Assembly (NCBI RefSeq): GCF_019207085.1
Contig: NZ_JAATOM010000004.1
Location: 248,001-312,000, forward strand
From: Variovorax sp. dw_308
Lineage (GTDB): Bacteria > Pseudomonadota > Gammaproteobacteria > Burkholderiales > Burkholderiaceae_C
Reading direction: 5' to 3'
Length of the DNA stretch: 64,000 nucleotides
In this document: positions 25,892-36,200 of the stretch, in pieces
Layout: every line of letters begins with the position of its first letter
How positions within the stretch are numbered: position 1 is the first letter of the stretch
Program-made: the position numbers and the translations under genes
Notes under the pieces: model-generated
What the model saw: the letters and a program-made list of their open reading frames with translations, nothing else
The model's database searches: none
What the model was told of the DNA's origin: nothing

Positions 25892-25959
25892 GGGTGTCTC
25901 CCGCAGCGAAATAAAGGAGGAGGCCGCAGGCCGGGGGACATTCGCGGAGGGAGATACCC
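25892..25959 (-). repeat. REP-like unit 2 (68 bases), inverted copy
   Basis: The unit is bounded by GGGTGTCTCCC (25892-25902) and GGGAGATACCC (25949-25959), which pair at ten of eleven positions. The 47-base core (25902-25948) is the exact reverse complement of that in unit 1. The pair can fold into a very stable cruciform or RNA hairpin with a 94-base loop. It is followed by a short stem GGAGATAC / GTGTCTCC (25950-25968). Confidence 0.85.
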
Positions 25960-26098
25960 GGTGTCTCCGGCACGCACCCCGGATCCCTGCAGCCCGGATA
26001 CCCGCACCGTCGATACACGCCCTGAGACGACGCGCATCCCGGTCTCACTTGCGCCTCAACGCAGCACCAGCGTCACAGCACACGAAGGAGCAAGCGAC

Positions 26099-26911
26099 AT
26101 GACCGAAAAGACGTCCTGGAAGCGCAGCATCTTCCTGCTGCTCTACGTCGCCTTCGCGCTGTTGCCCATCTACTGGATGATCAACATGAGCTTCAAGACG
26201 AACGAGGAGATCCTGTCGAACTTCTCGTTCTTCCCGCAGCACTTCACCTGGGCCAACTACGTTCGCATCTTCACTGAAGAATCGTGGTACTCCGGCTACA
26301 TCAACAGCCTGATCTACGTGGGCATCAACACGGTGATCTCGCTGACCGTGGCGCTGCCGGCGGCCTATGCGTTCTCGCGCTATTCGTTCCTCGGCGACAA
26401 GCATGTGTTCTTCTGGCTGCTGACCAACCGCATGACGCCGCCGGCCGTGTTCCTGCTGCCGTTCTTCCAGCTCTACAGCACCGTCGGCCTGATGGACACG
26501 CACATCGGCGTCGCGCTCGCACACCTGCTGTTCAACGTGCCGCTCGCTGTGTGGATCCTGGAGGGCTTCATGAGCGGCATCCCGCGTGAAATCGACGAGA
26601 CAGCCTACATCGACGGCTATTCGTTCCCGCGCTTCTTCATCACGATCTTCCTGCCGCTGATCAAGGCCGGCGTCGGCGTGGCGGCGTTCTTCTGCTTCAT
26701 GTTCAGCTGGGTCGAGTTGCTGCTGGCGCGCACGCTCACCAGCGTGAACGCCAAGCCCATCGTGGCCACCATGACCCGTACCGTGAGCGCCGCCGGCATG
26801 GATTGGGCAACGCTGGCCGCGGCCGGCGTGCTGACCATCGTGCCTGGGGCAATCGTGATCTGGTTCGTGCGGCACTACATCGCAAAAGGCTTTGCGATGG
26901 GCCGCGTCTAG
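26099..26911 (+). CDS. glpQ: Glycerol ABC transporter permease GlpQ
   Basis: The 270-residue MalG/UgpE-type permease has six membrane segments and the EAA loop EIDETAYIDGYSFPRFFITI. It starts at ATG 26099 behind GAAGGAG. It pairs with GlpP to form the membrane channel of the glycerol importer. Translation coupling with glpP is not possible across the 382-base gap, so its level may be set by readthrough of the REP-like structure upstream. Confidence 0.9.
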   Translation: MTEKTSWKRSIFLLLYVAFALLPIYWMINMSFKTNEEILSNFSFFPQHFTWANYVRIFTEESWYSGYINSLIYVGINTVISLTVALPAAYAFSRYSFLGDKHVFFWLLTNRMTPPAVFLLPFFQLYSTVGLMDTHIGVALAHLLFNVPLAVWILEGFMSGIPREIDETAYIDGYSFPRFFITIFLPLIKAGVGVAAFFCFMFSWVELLLARTLTSVNAKPIVATMTRTVSAAGMDWATLAAAGVLTIVPGAIVIWFVRHYIAKGFAMGRV

Positions 26912-26922
26912 GAGGCTGGCAA

Positions 26923-27231
26923 ATGTTCGACTGGATGGTCTGGACCACCCCCGTGGCCGTTTTCTTCAGCTGCATCGCGCTGATGCTGGTCGGCATGACC
27001 GTGTGGGAACTCAAGTCGCCCACCGTCATGCGCAAGGGCTGGCTGCCGATGGAAACCACGCGCGGCGACAGGCTCTTCATGGGCCTCCTCATCGCCGCCT
27101 ACATCAACCTCGCATTCATCGGCCTGGCCGGCAAGTTCCAGGAGTGGATGCAGCTCGAGGCAGAGCCATCGATCTGGATCAGCTTCGTGCTGTCGATGCT
27201 CGTGCTCGCATTGGTCATGCGAAAGGGCTGA
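26923..27231 (+). CDS. DUF2160 small membrane protein of the glycerol transporter operon
   Basis: The 102-residue protein has three hydrophobic stretches (about 8-26, 52-68 and 82-98) and belongs to the DUF2160 family. It starts 11 bases after glpQ behind AGGAGG. In the rhizobial glycerol operon a small protein in the same place (between the permeases and the binding protein, glpU) is the likely counterpart. Its role in transport, perhaps assembly or stability, is not known. Confidence 0.85.
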   Translation: MFDWMVWTTPVAVFFSCIALMLVGMTVWELKSPTVMRKGWLPMETTRGDRLFMGLLIAAYINLAFIGLAGKFQEWMQLEAEPSIWISFVLSMLVLALVMRKG

Positions 27232-27319
27232 CCGCAGTTTGTGTTCGATAACGGCTGGCTCTTCTCTTCCCGGAGCCGGCATCTGCACACACCAGGGAAG
27301 TTCCATCGAGGAGACAACC

Positions 27320-29050
<1,731 letters not shown>

Positions 29051-29128
29051 CAGGTTGAAACCCTGCGCCCTGGAACGAGGCGCCGTGGCAGACTCCGCGA
29101 GGACCTGCCCCGGCGCTTCGTCATTTGC

Positions 29129-29833
29129 ATGAACATCATCTTTCGTTGCGACCCTTCGCTCTTCGACCTGCTGCCGCGGCCCGTGCCTGCCCGGGCCATG
29201 CTCCCGGACTGGTTGCGCGCAATGGCGCCGCGCGTGCCTTCGACCGTGCACCAGCGCAACATCCGCACGGTCAAGCAATGTCCGCCCTTTGTCGACGCGA
29301 TGACGCACGGCTTCATGGTGCTCCTGCCCTGCGACGTGACGGTCAAGGCGGGCCAGTTCAGCTGGGATTGGCCGCTGCCCGCCCTGGCGATGCCGGGGCA
29401 TCCTCGTGCGCCGCTGAGCTTTCATGTGCCGGAGCAGATCGCGGGCTCGCCGCTGGCGCATGGCCGCCAGTCGGCCATCAAGTTCAACAGCTTCTGGACG
29501 ATCGAACTGGAGGCCGGCTGGTCGCTGATGGCGGTGCACCCGGTCCATCGCGACGACCTGCCGTTCAGGCTCGTGACCGGCCTCGTCGATGCGGATCGCT
29601 TCCATGACGTCGGCATCAACTTCCCGGCGGTCTGGGTCGATCCGTCGTTTGAAGGCATCCTGCCGCGCGGCACGCCGGTGGCGCAGTGCTATCCGGTCGT
29701 GCGCGAGCCGCTGTCGTTGACCTGCGCGCCGATGTCGCCTGCCGAGGTGAAGGATTACGAAGCGGTCGCCACGAAGATCATGGCGGGGCCGGGTGTCTAT
29801 CGCAAGGGCTACCGCAGGCGCGGCATCGGTTGA
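29129..29833 (+). CDS. Conserved hypothetical protein (DUF6065-like)
   Basis: The 234-residue soluble protein has recognisable conserved-looking segments (TVKQCPPFVDAMTHGFMVLL, NSFWTIELEAGWSLMAVHPV, FPAVWVDPSFEGILPRGTPV) that resemble the DUF6065 family as I know it. No catalytic motif, signal peptide or membrane helix is seen. It converges with the HD/TPR gene with one base between their stops. It may be transcribed with the glycerol operon, but nothing ties it to glycerol. Function unknown. Confidence 0.7.
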   Translation: MNIIFRCDPSLFDLLPRPVPARAMLPDWLRAMAPRVPSTVHQRNIRTVKQCPPFVDAMTHGFMVLLPCDVTVKAGQFSWDWPLPALAMPGHPRAPLSFHVPEQIAGSPLAHGRQSAIKFNSFWTIELEAGWSLMAVHPVHRDDLPFRLVTGLVDADRFHDVGINFPAVWVDPSFEGILPRGTPVAQCYPVVREPLSLTCAPMSPAEVKDYEAVATKIMAGPGVYRKGYRRRGIG

Positions 29834-29834
29834 T

Positions 29835-31112
29835 TCAGCGTGGGGTTGCGCCCAGGGTGGCGCGCAGCTCGTCCAGGTTCAGCCACAGGCGACCGCTGCG
29901 CGGCGTCGACAGCGCGTGCGCGATGCGGCCGAAGGTGTCGTCGCGCAGTCGATAGGCCCGGCCGTAGGCTTGCAAGGCGCCGTCCATGTCGCCGGTTTCC
30001 TGCAGCACGATGCCCAGGTTCACCTCTGCCTCGACATAGCGCGGCATCAGTCGCAAGGCCTCGCGCAATGCCCTGGCCGCGCCTTGAAGGTCGCCGGCGT
30101 CGTGGTGCTGGAGCGCGAGTTCGAACCACACCGTGGCGACGAGTTGCCGACGCTCCGGGCGCTCGGGCTGCAGTCCGTGCGCGCGCTCGAAGTAGCGCAA
30201 GGCCACTGCCGGCTGCGCGGACGCACGTGCAATCTCGCCGGCAAGCACCAGCGTTTGCTCGTGCTGTGGCCGCAGTGCGAGGCTGTGTTCGATCTGATCC
30301 CTTGCTGCCACCGCATCGCCCTGTTGCAAGAGCAGCCAGGCCGACAGTTGGTGGGCAGCGGGATGCGGTGGATGCGCTGCCAGCGCGATCTCGCAGAGGG
30401 CTTTGGCCTGTGCCCGCTCGCCGGCATTGACCTGCTGGATGGCAAGCGCGAGCAATTCCTCGACGGATGGCACGGTGGTCCTTGCCGTCGCGTCGATGGC
30501 GGCTTGAAGGTTGATGCGTGCCTGTGCCTCGCGTTCGGCCCGGATCGCTTGCGTCAGATACAGCGGCTCGCGCGCAAGGAAACCCGAAAGAATGGCATGC
30601 CGGCGCGGCTCGAATAGCACCGGCGGGACGTGCGCATATTCGACGCGGATCTGGCGTTCGTATTCGGCGAAACGAGCCGCCGGCGCGCCGAGGATGGCCA
30701 GGTCGATGTCCACCAGCAGGCGGGCGTCCTTGCCCTCGGGCACGGCGCTGTGGCGCGTTGCCATGACCAGCGCATGCACCCGTAGGGCCGCGTCTTGCGA
30801 CAAGCCTGCCGAGGCCAGCGCGTCGCGTGCCCAGTGGGCGCTCTTCTGCTCGTTGTCATGGCTGCGCACGTCGTAGATCGCGTCATGGAACCACAGCGCG
30901 AGCGCCACCTCGCCGGAGCGTTCGGCTTCGGCCTGGTGAAGGCCAAGCAGCGACAGGCATTCGGCAAGGTGCTGCAGCGTGTGATACCCGCGATGCGCCT
31001 CGCGATAGCGTGCGACCAGCGCGGAAAACAGCTCGTCGGTGTGCGGCGTGGCAGGGACGCCGACCTCGGCCAGCGCATCGATCCACAGTCCGTGCAAGGT
31101 GCCTTCATCCAT
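29835..31112 (-). CDS. HD-superfamily phosphohydrolase fused to TPR repeats
   Basis: Residues about 1-205 match the COG4339 type of predicted metal-dependent phosphohydrolase: His44 and His48 in GYHTLQHL, His76-Asp77 in LWFHDAIYD and the following DNEQKSA. Residues about 215-425 are tetratricopeptide repeats (AAHPPHPAAHQLSAWLLLQQ; ALRLMPRYVEAEVNLGIVLQ). COG4339 proteins are usually about 200 residues without TPRs, so the fusion is uncommon. The start ATG at 31112 overlaps the end of the LysR gene by eight bases, so it is co-transcribed with the regulator. The substrate is unknown. Confidence 0.8.
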   Translation of the reverse strand: MDEGTLHGLWIDALAEVGVPATPHTDELFSALVARYREAHRGYHTLQHLAECLSLLGLHQAEAERSGEVALALWFHDAIYDVRSHDNEQKSAHWARDALASAGLSQDAALRVHALVMATRHSAVPEGKDARLLVDIDLAILGAPAARFAEYERQIRVEYAHVPPVLFEPRRHAILSGFLAREPLYLTQAIRAEREAQARINLQAAIDATARTTVPSVEELLALAIQQVNAGERAQAKALCEIALAAHPPHPAAHQLSAWLLLQQGDAVAARDQIEHSLALRPQHEQTLVLAGEIARASAQPAVALRYFERAHGLQPERPERRQLVATVWFELALQHHDAGDLQGAARALREALRLMPRYVEAEVNLGIVLQETGDMDGALQAYGRAYRLRDDTFGRIAHALSTPRSGRLWLNLDELRATLGATPR

Positions 31113-32052
31113 GGCCTGGTCTCCTTCCGTCGGCAAGGTGCGGCGCGGCAAGCGCCTCCGCCAGGTGATCGATCAGGACCCGGCACTTCGGCACCATGAA
31201 GCGATTCGGCGGATAGAGCACGCAGGCCCGTCCCTGGTAGGTCGACTGGAAGGCCCACTCGGGCAGCACGCGCACGACAGTACCTTCGTCCAGCGCCTGC
31301 CGCGCCATGAAGTCCGGCAGGCAGCCGATGCCCAGGCCCGCCAGCACGCCTTCGAGGCGAATCTCGCTGTGGTTGGCGACGTAGCGCCCGTGGACGACGA
31401 CCTCCGCGTCTTCGTCGCCCCTGCGGAAGCGCCAATGGTTGTCGCGCTCGTGTTCGCCGAGCGACAGGCAGCTGTGCGAGACCAGGTCGTGCGGATGCCC
31501 GATCGCCTCGCCGCGCGCGAGGTAGGCGGGCGTGGCGCAGAGGAGGGTCTGCACATCCATCAACGGCCGGGCGGCCAGGCCTTGCGGCGGATCCTGCGTC
31601 AGCCGCACCACCAGGTCCACGCCTTCGCGGACCGGATCGACATCGCGGTCGGAGACGATGAGCTGCACGTCCACATCGGGATGGCGATGGAGAAAGCTCA
31701 GCAGGTGCGGGTGCAGCACATGCCGGGCAAAGGCCTTGGGCGCGCTGATGCGCACCAGGCCGCGCGGCGCACTGGCGTACTGCTGCGCCATGGCCATCGT
31801 GTCCTGCGCCGCCTTGACCAGCTCGCTGCAGCGTACGAAGGCTTCGATGCCCGGTTCGGTGAGACGCAGCTGGCGCGTCGTGCGCACGATCAACTGCACC
31901 TGCAGCACCTTCTCCAGTCGCGCGACCTGGCGGCTCACGGCGGACGGCGTCAGTCCCAGCATGCCGGCCGCCGCGGAAAAGCTCCCCACTTCGGCCACCC
32001 GCACGAAGGTCACCATCTCCGGCAGCACTTTCAAGAAGTCATTCGTTCCCAT
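31105..32052 (-). CDS. LysR-family transcriptional regulator
   Basis: The 315-residue protein has an N-terminal winged helix (VGSFSAAAGMLGLTPSAVSR) and the LysR substrate-binding domain. It is divergent from the DMT exporter gene, with 85 bases between starts. It probably controls that gene, as is common for LysR/exporter pairs, and also autoregulates the HD/TPR gene that overlaps its 3' end. An upstream in-frame ATG at 32061 would add three residues. The inducer is unknown. Confidence 0.87.
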   Translation of the reverse strand: MGTNDFLKVLPEMVTFVRVAEVGSFSAAAGMLGLTPSAVSRQVARLEKVLQVQLIVRTTRQLRLTEPGIEAFVRCSELVKAAQDTMAMAQQYASAPRGLVRISAPKAFARHVLHPHLLSFLHRHPDVDVQLIVSDRDVDPVREGVDLVVRLTQDPPQGLAARPLMDVQTLLCATPAYLARGEAIGHPHDLVSHSCLSLGEHERDNHWRFRRGDEDAEVVVHGRYVANHSEIRLEGVLAGLGIGCLPDFMARQALDEGTVVRVLPEWAFQSTYQGRACVLYPPNRFMVPKCRVLIDHLAEALAAPHLADGRRPGHG

Positions 32053-32137
32053 GGCGCACAAGTCTTGTTCGGACGCACAGTCTATTCAGCGGATGACCTG
32101 CCCGGAAGAATCGATCTCCAATTCTGAAAGGCATCGA

Positions 32138-33067
32138 ATGGGTTTCGCGAAGTCGCCGTGGCGCGGCATCGGCAGCGGGGAGCTCATGCTCCTGATGGTC
32201 GCCGCAGTGTGGGGGAGCAGCTATGCGGTGGCCAAGCAGGCCACGCAACAGTTGCCGGTGCTGGAGTTTCTCGCGTTGCGGTTCGGCCTGACCTTCATCG
32301 TGTTGCTGCCCGCATTGAAGACTTTGTTCACTGCCCAGGGGCGCAGCGGCCTGGCCGTCGGCGGGATGCTCGGCGCGAACCTCCTGGCCGTCTTCCTGTG
32401 CGAGACCTTCGGCGTGTCGCTGACCACGGCAAGCAACGCGACTTTCCTCATCAGCCTTTGCGTGGCCCTCACGCCGCTGGTCGAATGGTGGCTGCTGGGC
32501 GAGCGACCGCAACAGCGGGTGTTCGGCGCGGCCGCGATGTCCGCGGCCGGCGCCGCAATGTTGTCGTTGACGTCGCCCGCCGACCTGTCTCTCGGCTGGG
32601 GCGACGGGCTCATGCTGCTCGCCGCGTTCCTGCGCGCCGTGATGGTCTGCCTCACGAGGCGGCTGGCCGGCCGGCATGCCGTGCCCGCGCTCACGTTGAC
32701 GGCCGTGCAATCTGGAGTGATCGCCATCGGCGCATTCGTGCTTGCGCTCGCGCGGTCGAAGGGCGCGCTGGCCCCGTTGCCGAGCGGCGCCAGCTTTTGG
32801 TGGGCGATGGCGTACCTCGTCATGTTCTGCACCGTCTTCGCCTTCTTCGCGCAGAACCATGCGGCCGCCCGGACCAGCCCGAGCCGCGTTGCCCTGCTCA
32901 TGGGCAGCGAGCCCGTCTTCGGCGCGCTGGTGGCTGTCCATTGGCTCGGGGAAGACATCCGGCCGCTGGGCTGGGTCGGCGGCTTGCTGATCGTGGTCGC
33001 GGCCTGGTGGGTTACGCTGCCGCAGCGCGGGCCGATGCAGGCCGCTACTGTTCCATCGCCGCCTTGA
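32138..33067 (+). CDS. EamA/DMT-family exporter
   Basis: The 309-residue protein has ten hydrophobic segments arranged as two EamA repeats (GELMLLMVAAVWGSSYAVAK at the start; LMGSEPVFGALVAVHWLGE in the second half), typical of drug/metabolite exporters. It is divergent from a LysR regulator that likely controls it. Its 3' end overlaps the convergent lytic transglycosylase gene by 23 bases. The exported compound cannot be deduced. Confidence 0.87.
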   Translation: MGFAKSPWRGIGSGELMLLMVAAVWGSSYAVAKQATQQLPVLEFLALRFGLTFIVLLPALKTLFTAQGRSGLAVGGMLGANLLAVFLCETFGVSLTTASNATFLISLCVALTPLVEWWLLGERPQQRVFGAAAMSAAGAAMLSLTSPADLSLGWGDGLMLLAAFLRAVMVCLTRRLAGRHAVPALTLTAVQSGVIAIGAFVLALARSKGALAPLPSGASFWWAMAYLVMFCTVFAFFAQNHAAARTSPSRVALLMGSEPVFGALVAVHWLGEDIRPLGWVGGLLIVVAAWWVTLPQRGPMQAATVPSPP

Positions 33068-34154
33068 CCTCGCGGCCGAGGTCGAGCACCGACATCGCGT
33101 AGTAGCTGCTCCAGTTGTAGCGCGTGATCACGTAGAAGTTCTGCGTCCCGGCCACATAGCTCGGCGCATCGGCGCCGTTCTGCAATTCGATCAGCGCGAG
33201 CAGGCCCTTGTAGCTGGCGGCGTCCCCGTCGAGCACCGCGCCCGCCGCGACAAAGCTGTCCGCGCCGAAGGTCGGCACGATGTCCGGTGCGAGCAGGGTC
33301 GCCTTCTGCAGCCGTGCCTCATCGAAGCGCACCGGGAAGGTCGACGGCATGCCGCGTTTCCAGCCGAAGGCCTTGAAGTAGTTGGCCACCGAGCCGATCA
33401 CGTCGACCGTGTTGTTGACCAGGTCGATCCTGCCGTCGCCGTCGTAGTCCACCGCGTATTTGGCAAGACTGCTCGGCATGAACTGCGGCATGCCCATGGC
33501 GCCTGCGTAGCTGCCGAGCGGGCGCATCGGGTCTTCGTGGGTGCGGCTCTCCGTGCTCAGGAAGCTTTCGAGTTCATCGCGAAAGAAGGCCTGGCGCTCG
33601 GTGGCGCGCGGATGGGCCTGCGGGAAGTCGAAGGCCAGCGTCGACAGCGCATCGATCACGCGGAAGCTGCCCATGTTGCGGCCGTAGATCGTTTCCACGC
33701 CGATGATGCCGACGACGATCTCGGCCGGCACGCCGAAGTCCGCCTCGGCGCGCGCCAGCGTGTCGGCGTTGTTGCGCCAGAAGCGCACGCCCGCTGCGAT
33801 CCGCACAGGGTCGATGAAGCGCGCGCGGTACGCGGCCCAGTTCTTCGGCGAGCCCTTGGGCGCCGGCAGCATCAGGCGCGGCACGTTCGTCAGCATGCGT
33901 GCGCCGCCGATGGTGGTGCGCACCCAGTCGGGGTCGAGCTTGCGGCGTGCGGCCACTTCGTCGGCGAACTGCATCGCGTCGTCGCGTGTTGCGTAGGTCG
34001 GGCCACCGCGCGCGGCGGTCGACTGCTTTTCAGCGACGGCGGTCTTGGCGTTGGCCCTGGCTTTGGCTTTGGGAGAGGCGACCGCGGGGAGGGCGGCACA
34101 GGCCACGGTCAGGCAGACAGCGGTCGGCAGGGCAAGGGAGATCAGTCGTCGCAT
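33045..34154 (-). CDS. mltB: Lytic murein transglycosylase B
   Basis: The 369-residue protein has an N-terminal signal sequence (about 1-27) and an MltB-type lytic transglycosylase domain. The catalytic Glu154 lies in VGIIGVETIYGRNMG, and the GAMGMPQFMPSSLAKYAVDY segment marks the substrate groove. It cleaves peptidoglycan glycan strands with 1,6-anhydro product formation. The start at 34154 fits the signal peptide better than the frame opening 36 bases upstream. Whether it is lipid-modified is unclear, as the cysteine motif is not a good lipobox. Confidence 0.9.
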   Translation of the reverse strand: MRRLISLALPTAVCLTVACAALPAVASPKAKARANAKTAVAEKQSTAARGGPTYATRDDAMQFADEVAARRKLDPDWVRTTIGGARMLTNVPRLMLPAPKGSPKNWAAYRARFIDPVRIAAGVRFWRNNADTLARAEADFGVPAEIVVGIIGVETIYGRNMGSFRVIDALSTLAFDFPQAHPRATERQAFFRDELESFLSTESRTHEDPMRPLGSYAGAMGMPQFMPSSLAKYAVDYDGDGRIDLVNNTVDVIGSVANYFKAFGWKRGMPSTFPVRFDEARLQKATLLAPDIVPTFGADSFVAAGAVLDGDAASYKGLLALIELQNGADAPSYVAGTQNFYVITRYNWSSYYAMSVLDLGREVKAAMEQ

Positions 34155-34211
34155 GAGGCAGGATTGTGAGGGCGCGGCGGCCCTCCTCAACGACCGCCGC
34201 CGTTAGTTTCG

Positions 34212-36200
34212 TCACGGCCATGCCAACTGGCGGAACTCGGCGCGCAGTCGCGACAACTCGGTGACGGGCGTCTTGGCGTAGCGCTGTGCTTCGAGTCGCA
34301 GCAACCAGTCGCGCACCGCCTGTCCGGCCGGTCCAAAACGCTCGCTCACGCGTGCGGCCATCTGGCGCGGCGGCGTGGCGTCGGGCAGGTCGAGTCCGGC
34401 TTTCCTCAAGCGCGCGCGGGCCTTGCCGAGCAGGCGCAACCACGGGTCGTGCTGGCTGCGTTCCCAAAGGGTCCATCCGGCGCCGGCGATGCTCACGATG
34501 ACAAGCAGCCAGATCAGCACGGTGGCCAGGTCCTGCAGGCTGGGCGCGTCGAAGCCGATGTTCTTCAGCAATGCGAGTTGTCGGCTCTGGGTGTAGTTGA
34601 GCACCCACTGGTTCCAGCCGTTGTTCACGGCTTCCCATGCGGCGCGGATGTTCTGCACCAGCGTCGGGCTCATCGTGCCGATAGCACCCGCGAAGAACCC
34701 CGGCTGCTGCACCAGCCGGTTGAGCGAACCGATGCGGCCCGGCGACACCGCCCCCGTGGGGTCGACGCGCACCCAGCCCGTGCCTTCCTGCCAGACCTCG
34801 GCCCAGGCATGGGCGTCGCTCTGGCGAATCACCCAGTAGTTGTCGACCTGGTTGGCTTCGCCGCCCTGGTAGCCGGTGACGATGCGCGCGGGAACGCCCA
34901 GCGCCCGCATCAGCACCACGAACGACGACGCGATGTGTTCGCAGAAGCCTTCCTTGCGGTCGAACCAGAATTCGTCGGCCGTGTTGTCCCCGAAGATGCC
35001 GGGGTCCAGGGTGTAGGTGTAGCCGCCGGTGCGCAGGCGCTGCAGCGCGGCCTCGACGAAGGCGCGCGTGTCGGCGCCGGGTATCTCGCTGCGCATCGTT
35101 GCGGCCAGCGCAACGGTGCGCGGATTGGAGCCGGGCGGCAGGCCGAGGTAGGTCTGCAAGCCAGACGATCGCCGCAGCGGCCCGCTCCGGTACTGCGTAT
35201 AGCTCTCGGCGCGATAGCGCAACAGGTCGTTGACCGGCCTGTTCAGCAACCATTGCAGGTCCGGCATGCTGAAGGCCTCGTAGCCGGGCACATCCGGCTT
35301 GGCTTGCACGGCATCGAGCGTCAGCAGCCAAGGCTTGTTGCTGACTTCCAGCGTCACCTCGTAGCGCACAGGCGTGCCTTCCACGCGCAGGTTGGCAGGC
35401 ACCGAGCCTCGTGCCCAGGGTTCCAGCACGCTCCACTCGCGGCCGTCGAAGCGGCCGAGCACCGGCCCACGGAAATACATGTCCCGCTGCGCCGGTGGCG
35501 GGCCTTCGAACCGGATCCGCGCCGCGATGGAATCATCGAGCGCCAGCTGCGCGATGGTGCCCACGCGCATCGAAGCCGAGAGCCCGCTGCGTCCCGCCAT
35601 CGCATCGCCCGGCGTGCCCCACAGCGGTGCAAATCGGGGGAACAACATGAAAAGCGCGAGCATGATTGGTGCACCGAGCAGCGCCATCCAACCTGCGGTG
35701 CGGGCTGCCTGGAGCAGCGGCGGCCGACCGACCGGCATGTGGGCATTGACCAGCGCGGTCAGCAGGCCGAGCAAGGCGAGCAGCATCGCGAGCGCCGTCA
35801 GCAATGATTGCGAATAGAAAAAGTTGGTGAGCATCGCGAAGAAGCCCAGGAAGAAGACGACGAAGGCATCGCGTCTCGCGCGCAGTTCCAGGGTCTTGAG
35901 GGCCAGCAGGATCACCACCATCGTCACACCGGCGTCGCGCCCCAAAAGCGTGCGGTGCGTCGCGAAGGTCGCCGCCAGCGTCACGGCCAGCAGCGTGCCG
36001 ATCCACCAACGATTGGGCAACGGCGTGGCCTGCACGGCAAGGCTTGCACGCCAGACCAGCACCACGGCCGTCAGCCCGCTGCACCAGAGCGGCAGGTTGC
36101 CGACTTGCGGCAGCACGATCAGCGCGATCACCGCCAGCAGGAACAGCGTGTCGCGTGCATCGCGGGGCAGGGCCCGCAGTTGTTGGAGTGGCTTCAGCAT
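34212..36200 (-). CDS. TgpA-type membrane transglutaminase (DUF3488/transglutaminase)
   Basis: The 662-residue protein has an N-terminal bundle of about six membrane segments (DUF3488), a periplasmic transglutaminase core with Cys in EGFCEHIASSFVVLMRALGV, His in SDAHAWAEVW and Asp in VRVDPTGAVSP, then a further membrane segment near residue 560 and a cytoplasmic tail (DUF4129-like). TgpA of Pseudomonas is a homologue with a role in viability. It starts at ATG 36200, overlapping the DUF58 gene by seven bases. Confidence 0.9.
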   Translation of the reverse strand: MLKPLQQLRALPRDARDTLFLLAVIALIVLPQVGNLPLWCSGLTAVVLVWRASLAVQATPLPNRWWIGTLLAVTLAATFATHRTLLGRDAGVTMVVILLALKTLELRARRDAFVVFFLGFFAMLTNFFYSQSLLTALAMLLALLGLLTALVNAHMPVGRPPLLQAARTAGWMALLGAPIMLALFMLFPRFAPLWGTPGDAMAGRSGLSASMRVGTIAQLALDDSIAARIRFEGPPPAQRDMYFRGPVLGRFDGREWSVLEPWARGSVPANLRVEGTPVRYEVTLEVSNKPWLLTLDAVQAKPDVPGYEAFSMPDLQWLLNRPVNDLLRYRAESYTQYRSGPLRRSSGLQTYLGLPPGSNPRTVALAATMRSEIPGADTRAFVEAALQRLRTGGYTYTLDPGIFGDNTADEFWFDRKEGFCEHIASSFVVLMRALGVPARIVTGYQGGEANQVDNYWVIRQSDAHAWAEVWQEGTGWVRVDPTGAVSPGRIGSLNRLVQQPGFFAGAIGTMSPTLVQNIRAAWEAVNNGWNQWVLNYTQSRQLALLKNIGFDAPSLQDLATVLIWLLVIVSIAGAGWTLWERSQHDPWLRLLGKARARLRKAGLDLPDATPPRQMAARVSERFGPAGQAVRDWLLRLEAQRYAKTPVTELSRLRAEFRQLAWP

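Larger units (their letters stand above)
25717..26098. other. Long gap inside the glycerol operon, holding inverted REP-like units
   Basis: All other gaps in this operon are below 100 bases, but glpP and glpQ are 382 bases apart. The stretch holds two inverted REP-like units (25749-25959) and then about 100 bases rich in CCCGG and CACC with no recognised feature. Short open frames here run across the repeat arms and have no ribosome site or family resemblance, so I do not call a gene. The ribosome site of glpQ is GAAGGAG at about 26084-26090. Confidence 0.8.

Noticed and set aside
25729-25914. Short open frames within the REP-like units of the glycerol operon
   Set aside because: They run through the inverted repeats on both strands, begin without ribosome sites and have no resemblance to a family.
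32053-32137. LysR-type T-N11-A operator between the LysR and DMT genes
   Set aside because: Several weak matches exist in the 85 bases, none with a convincing inverted repeat, so no site is called.
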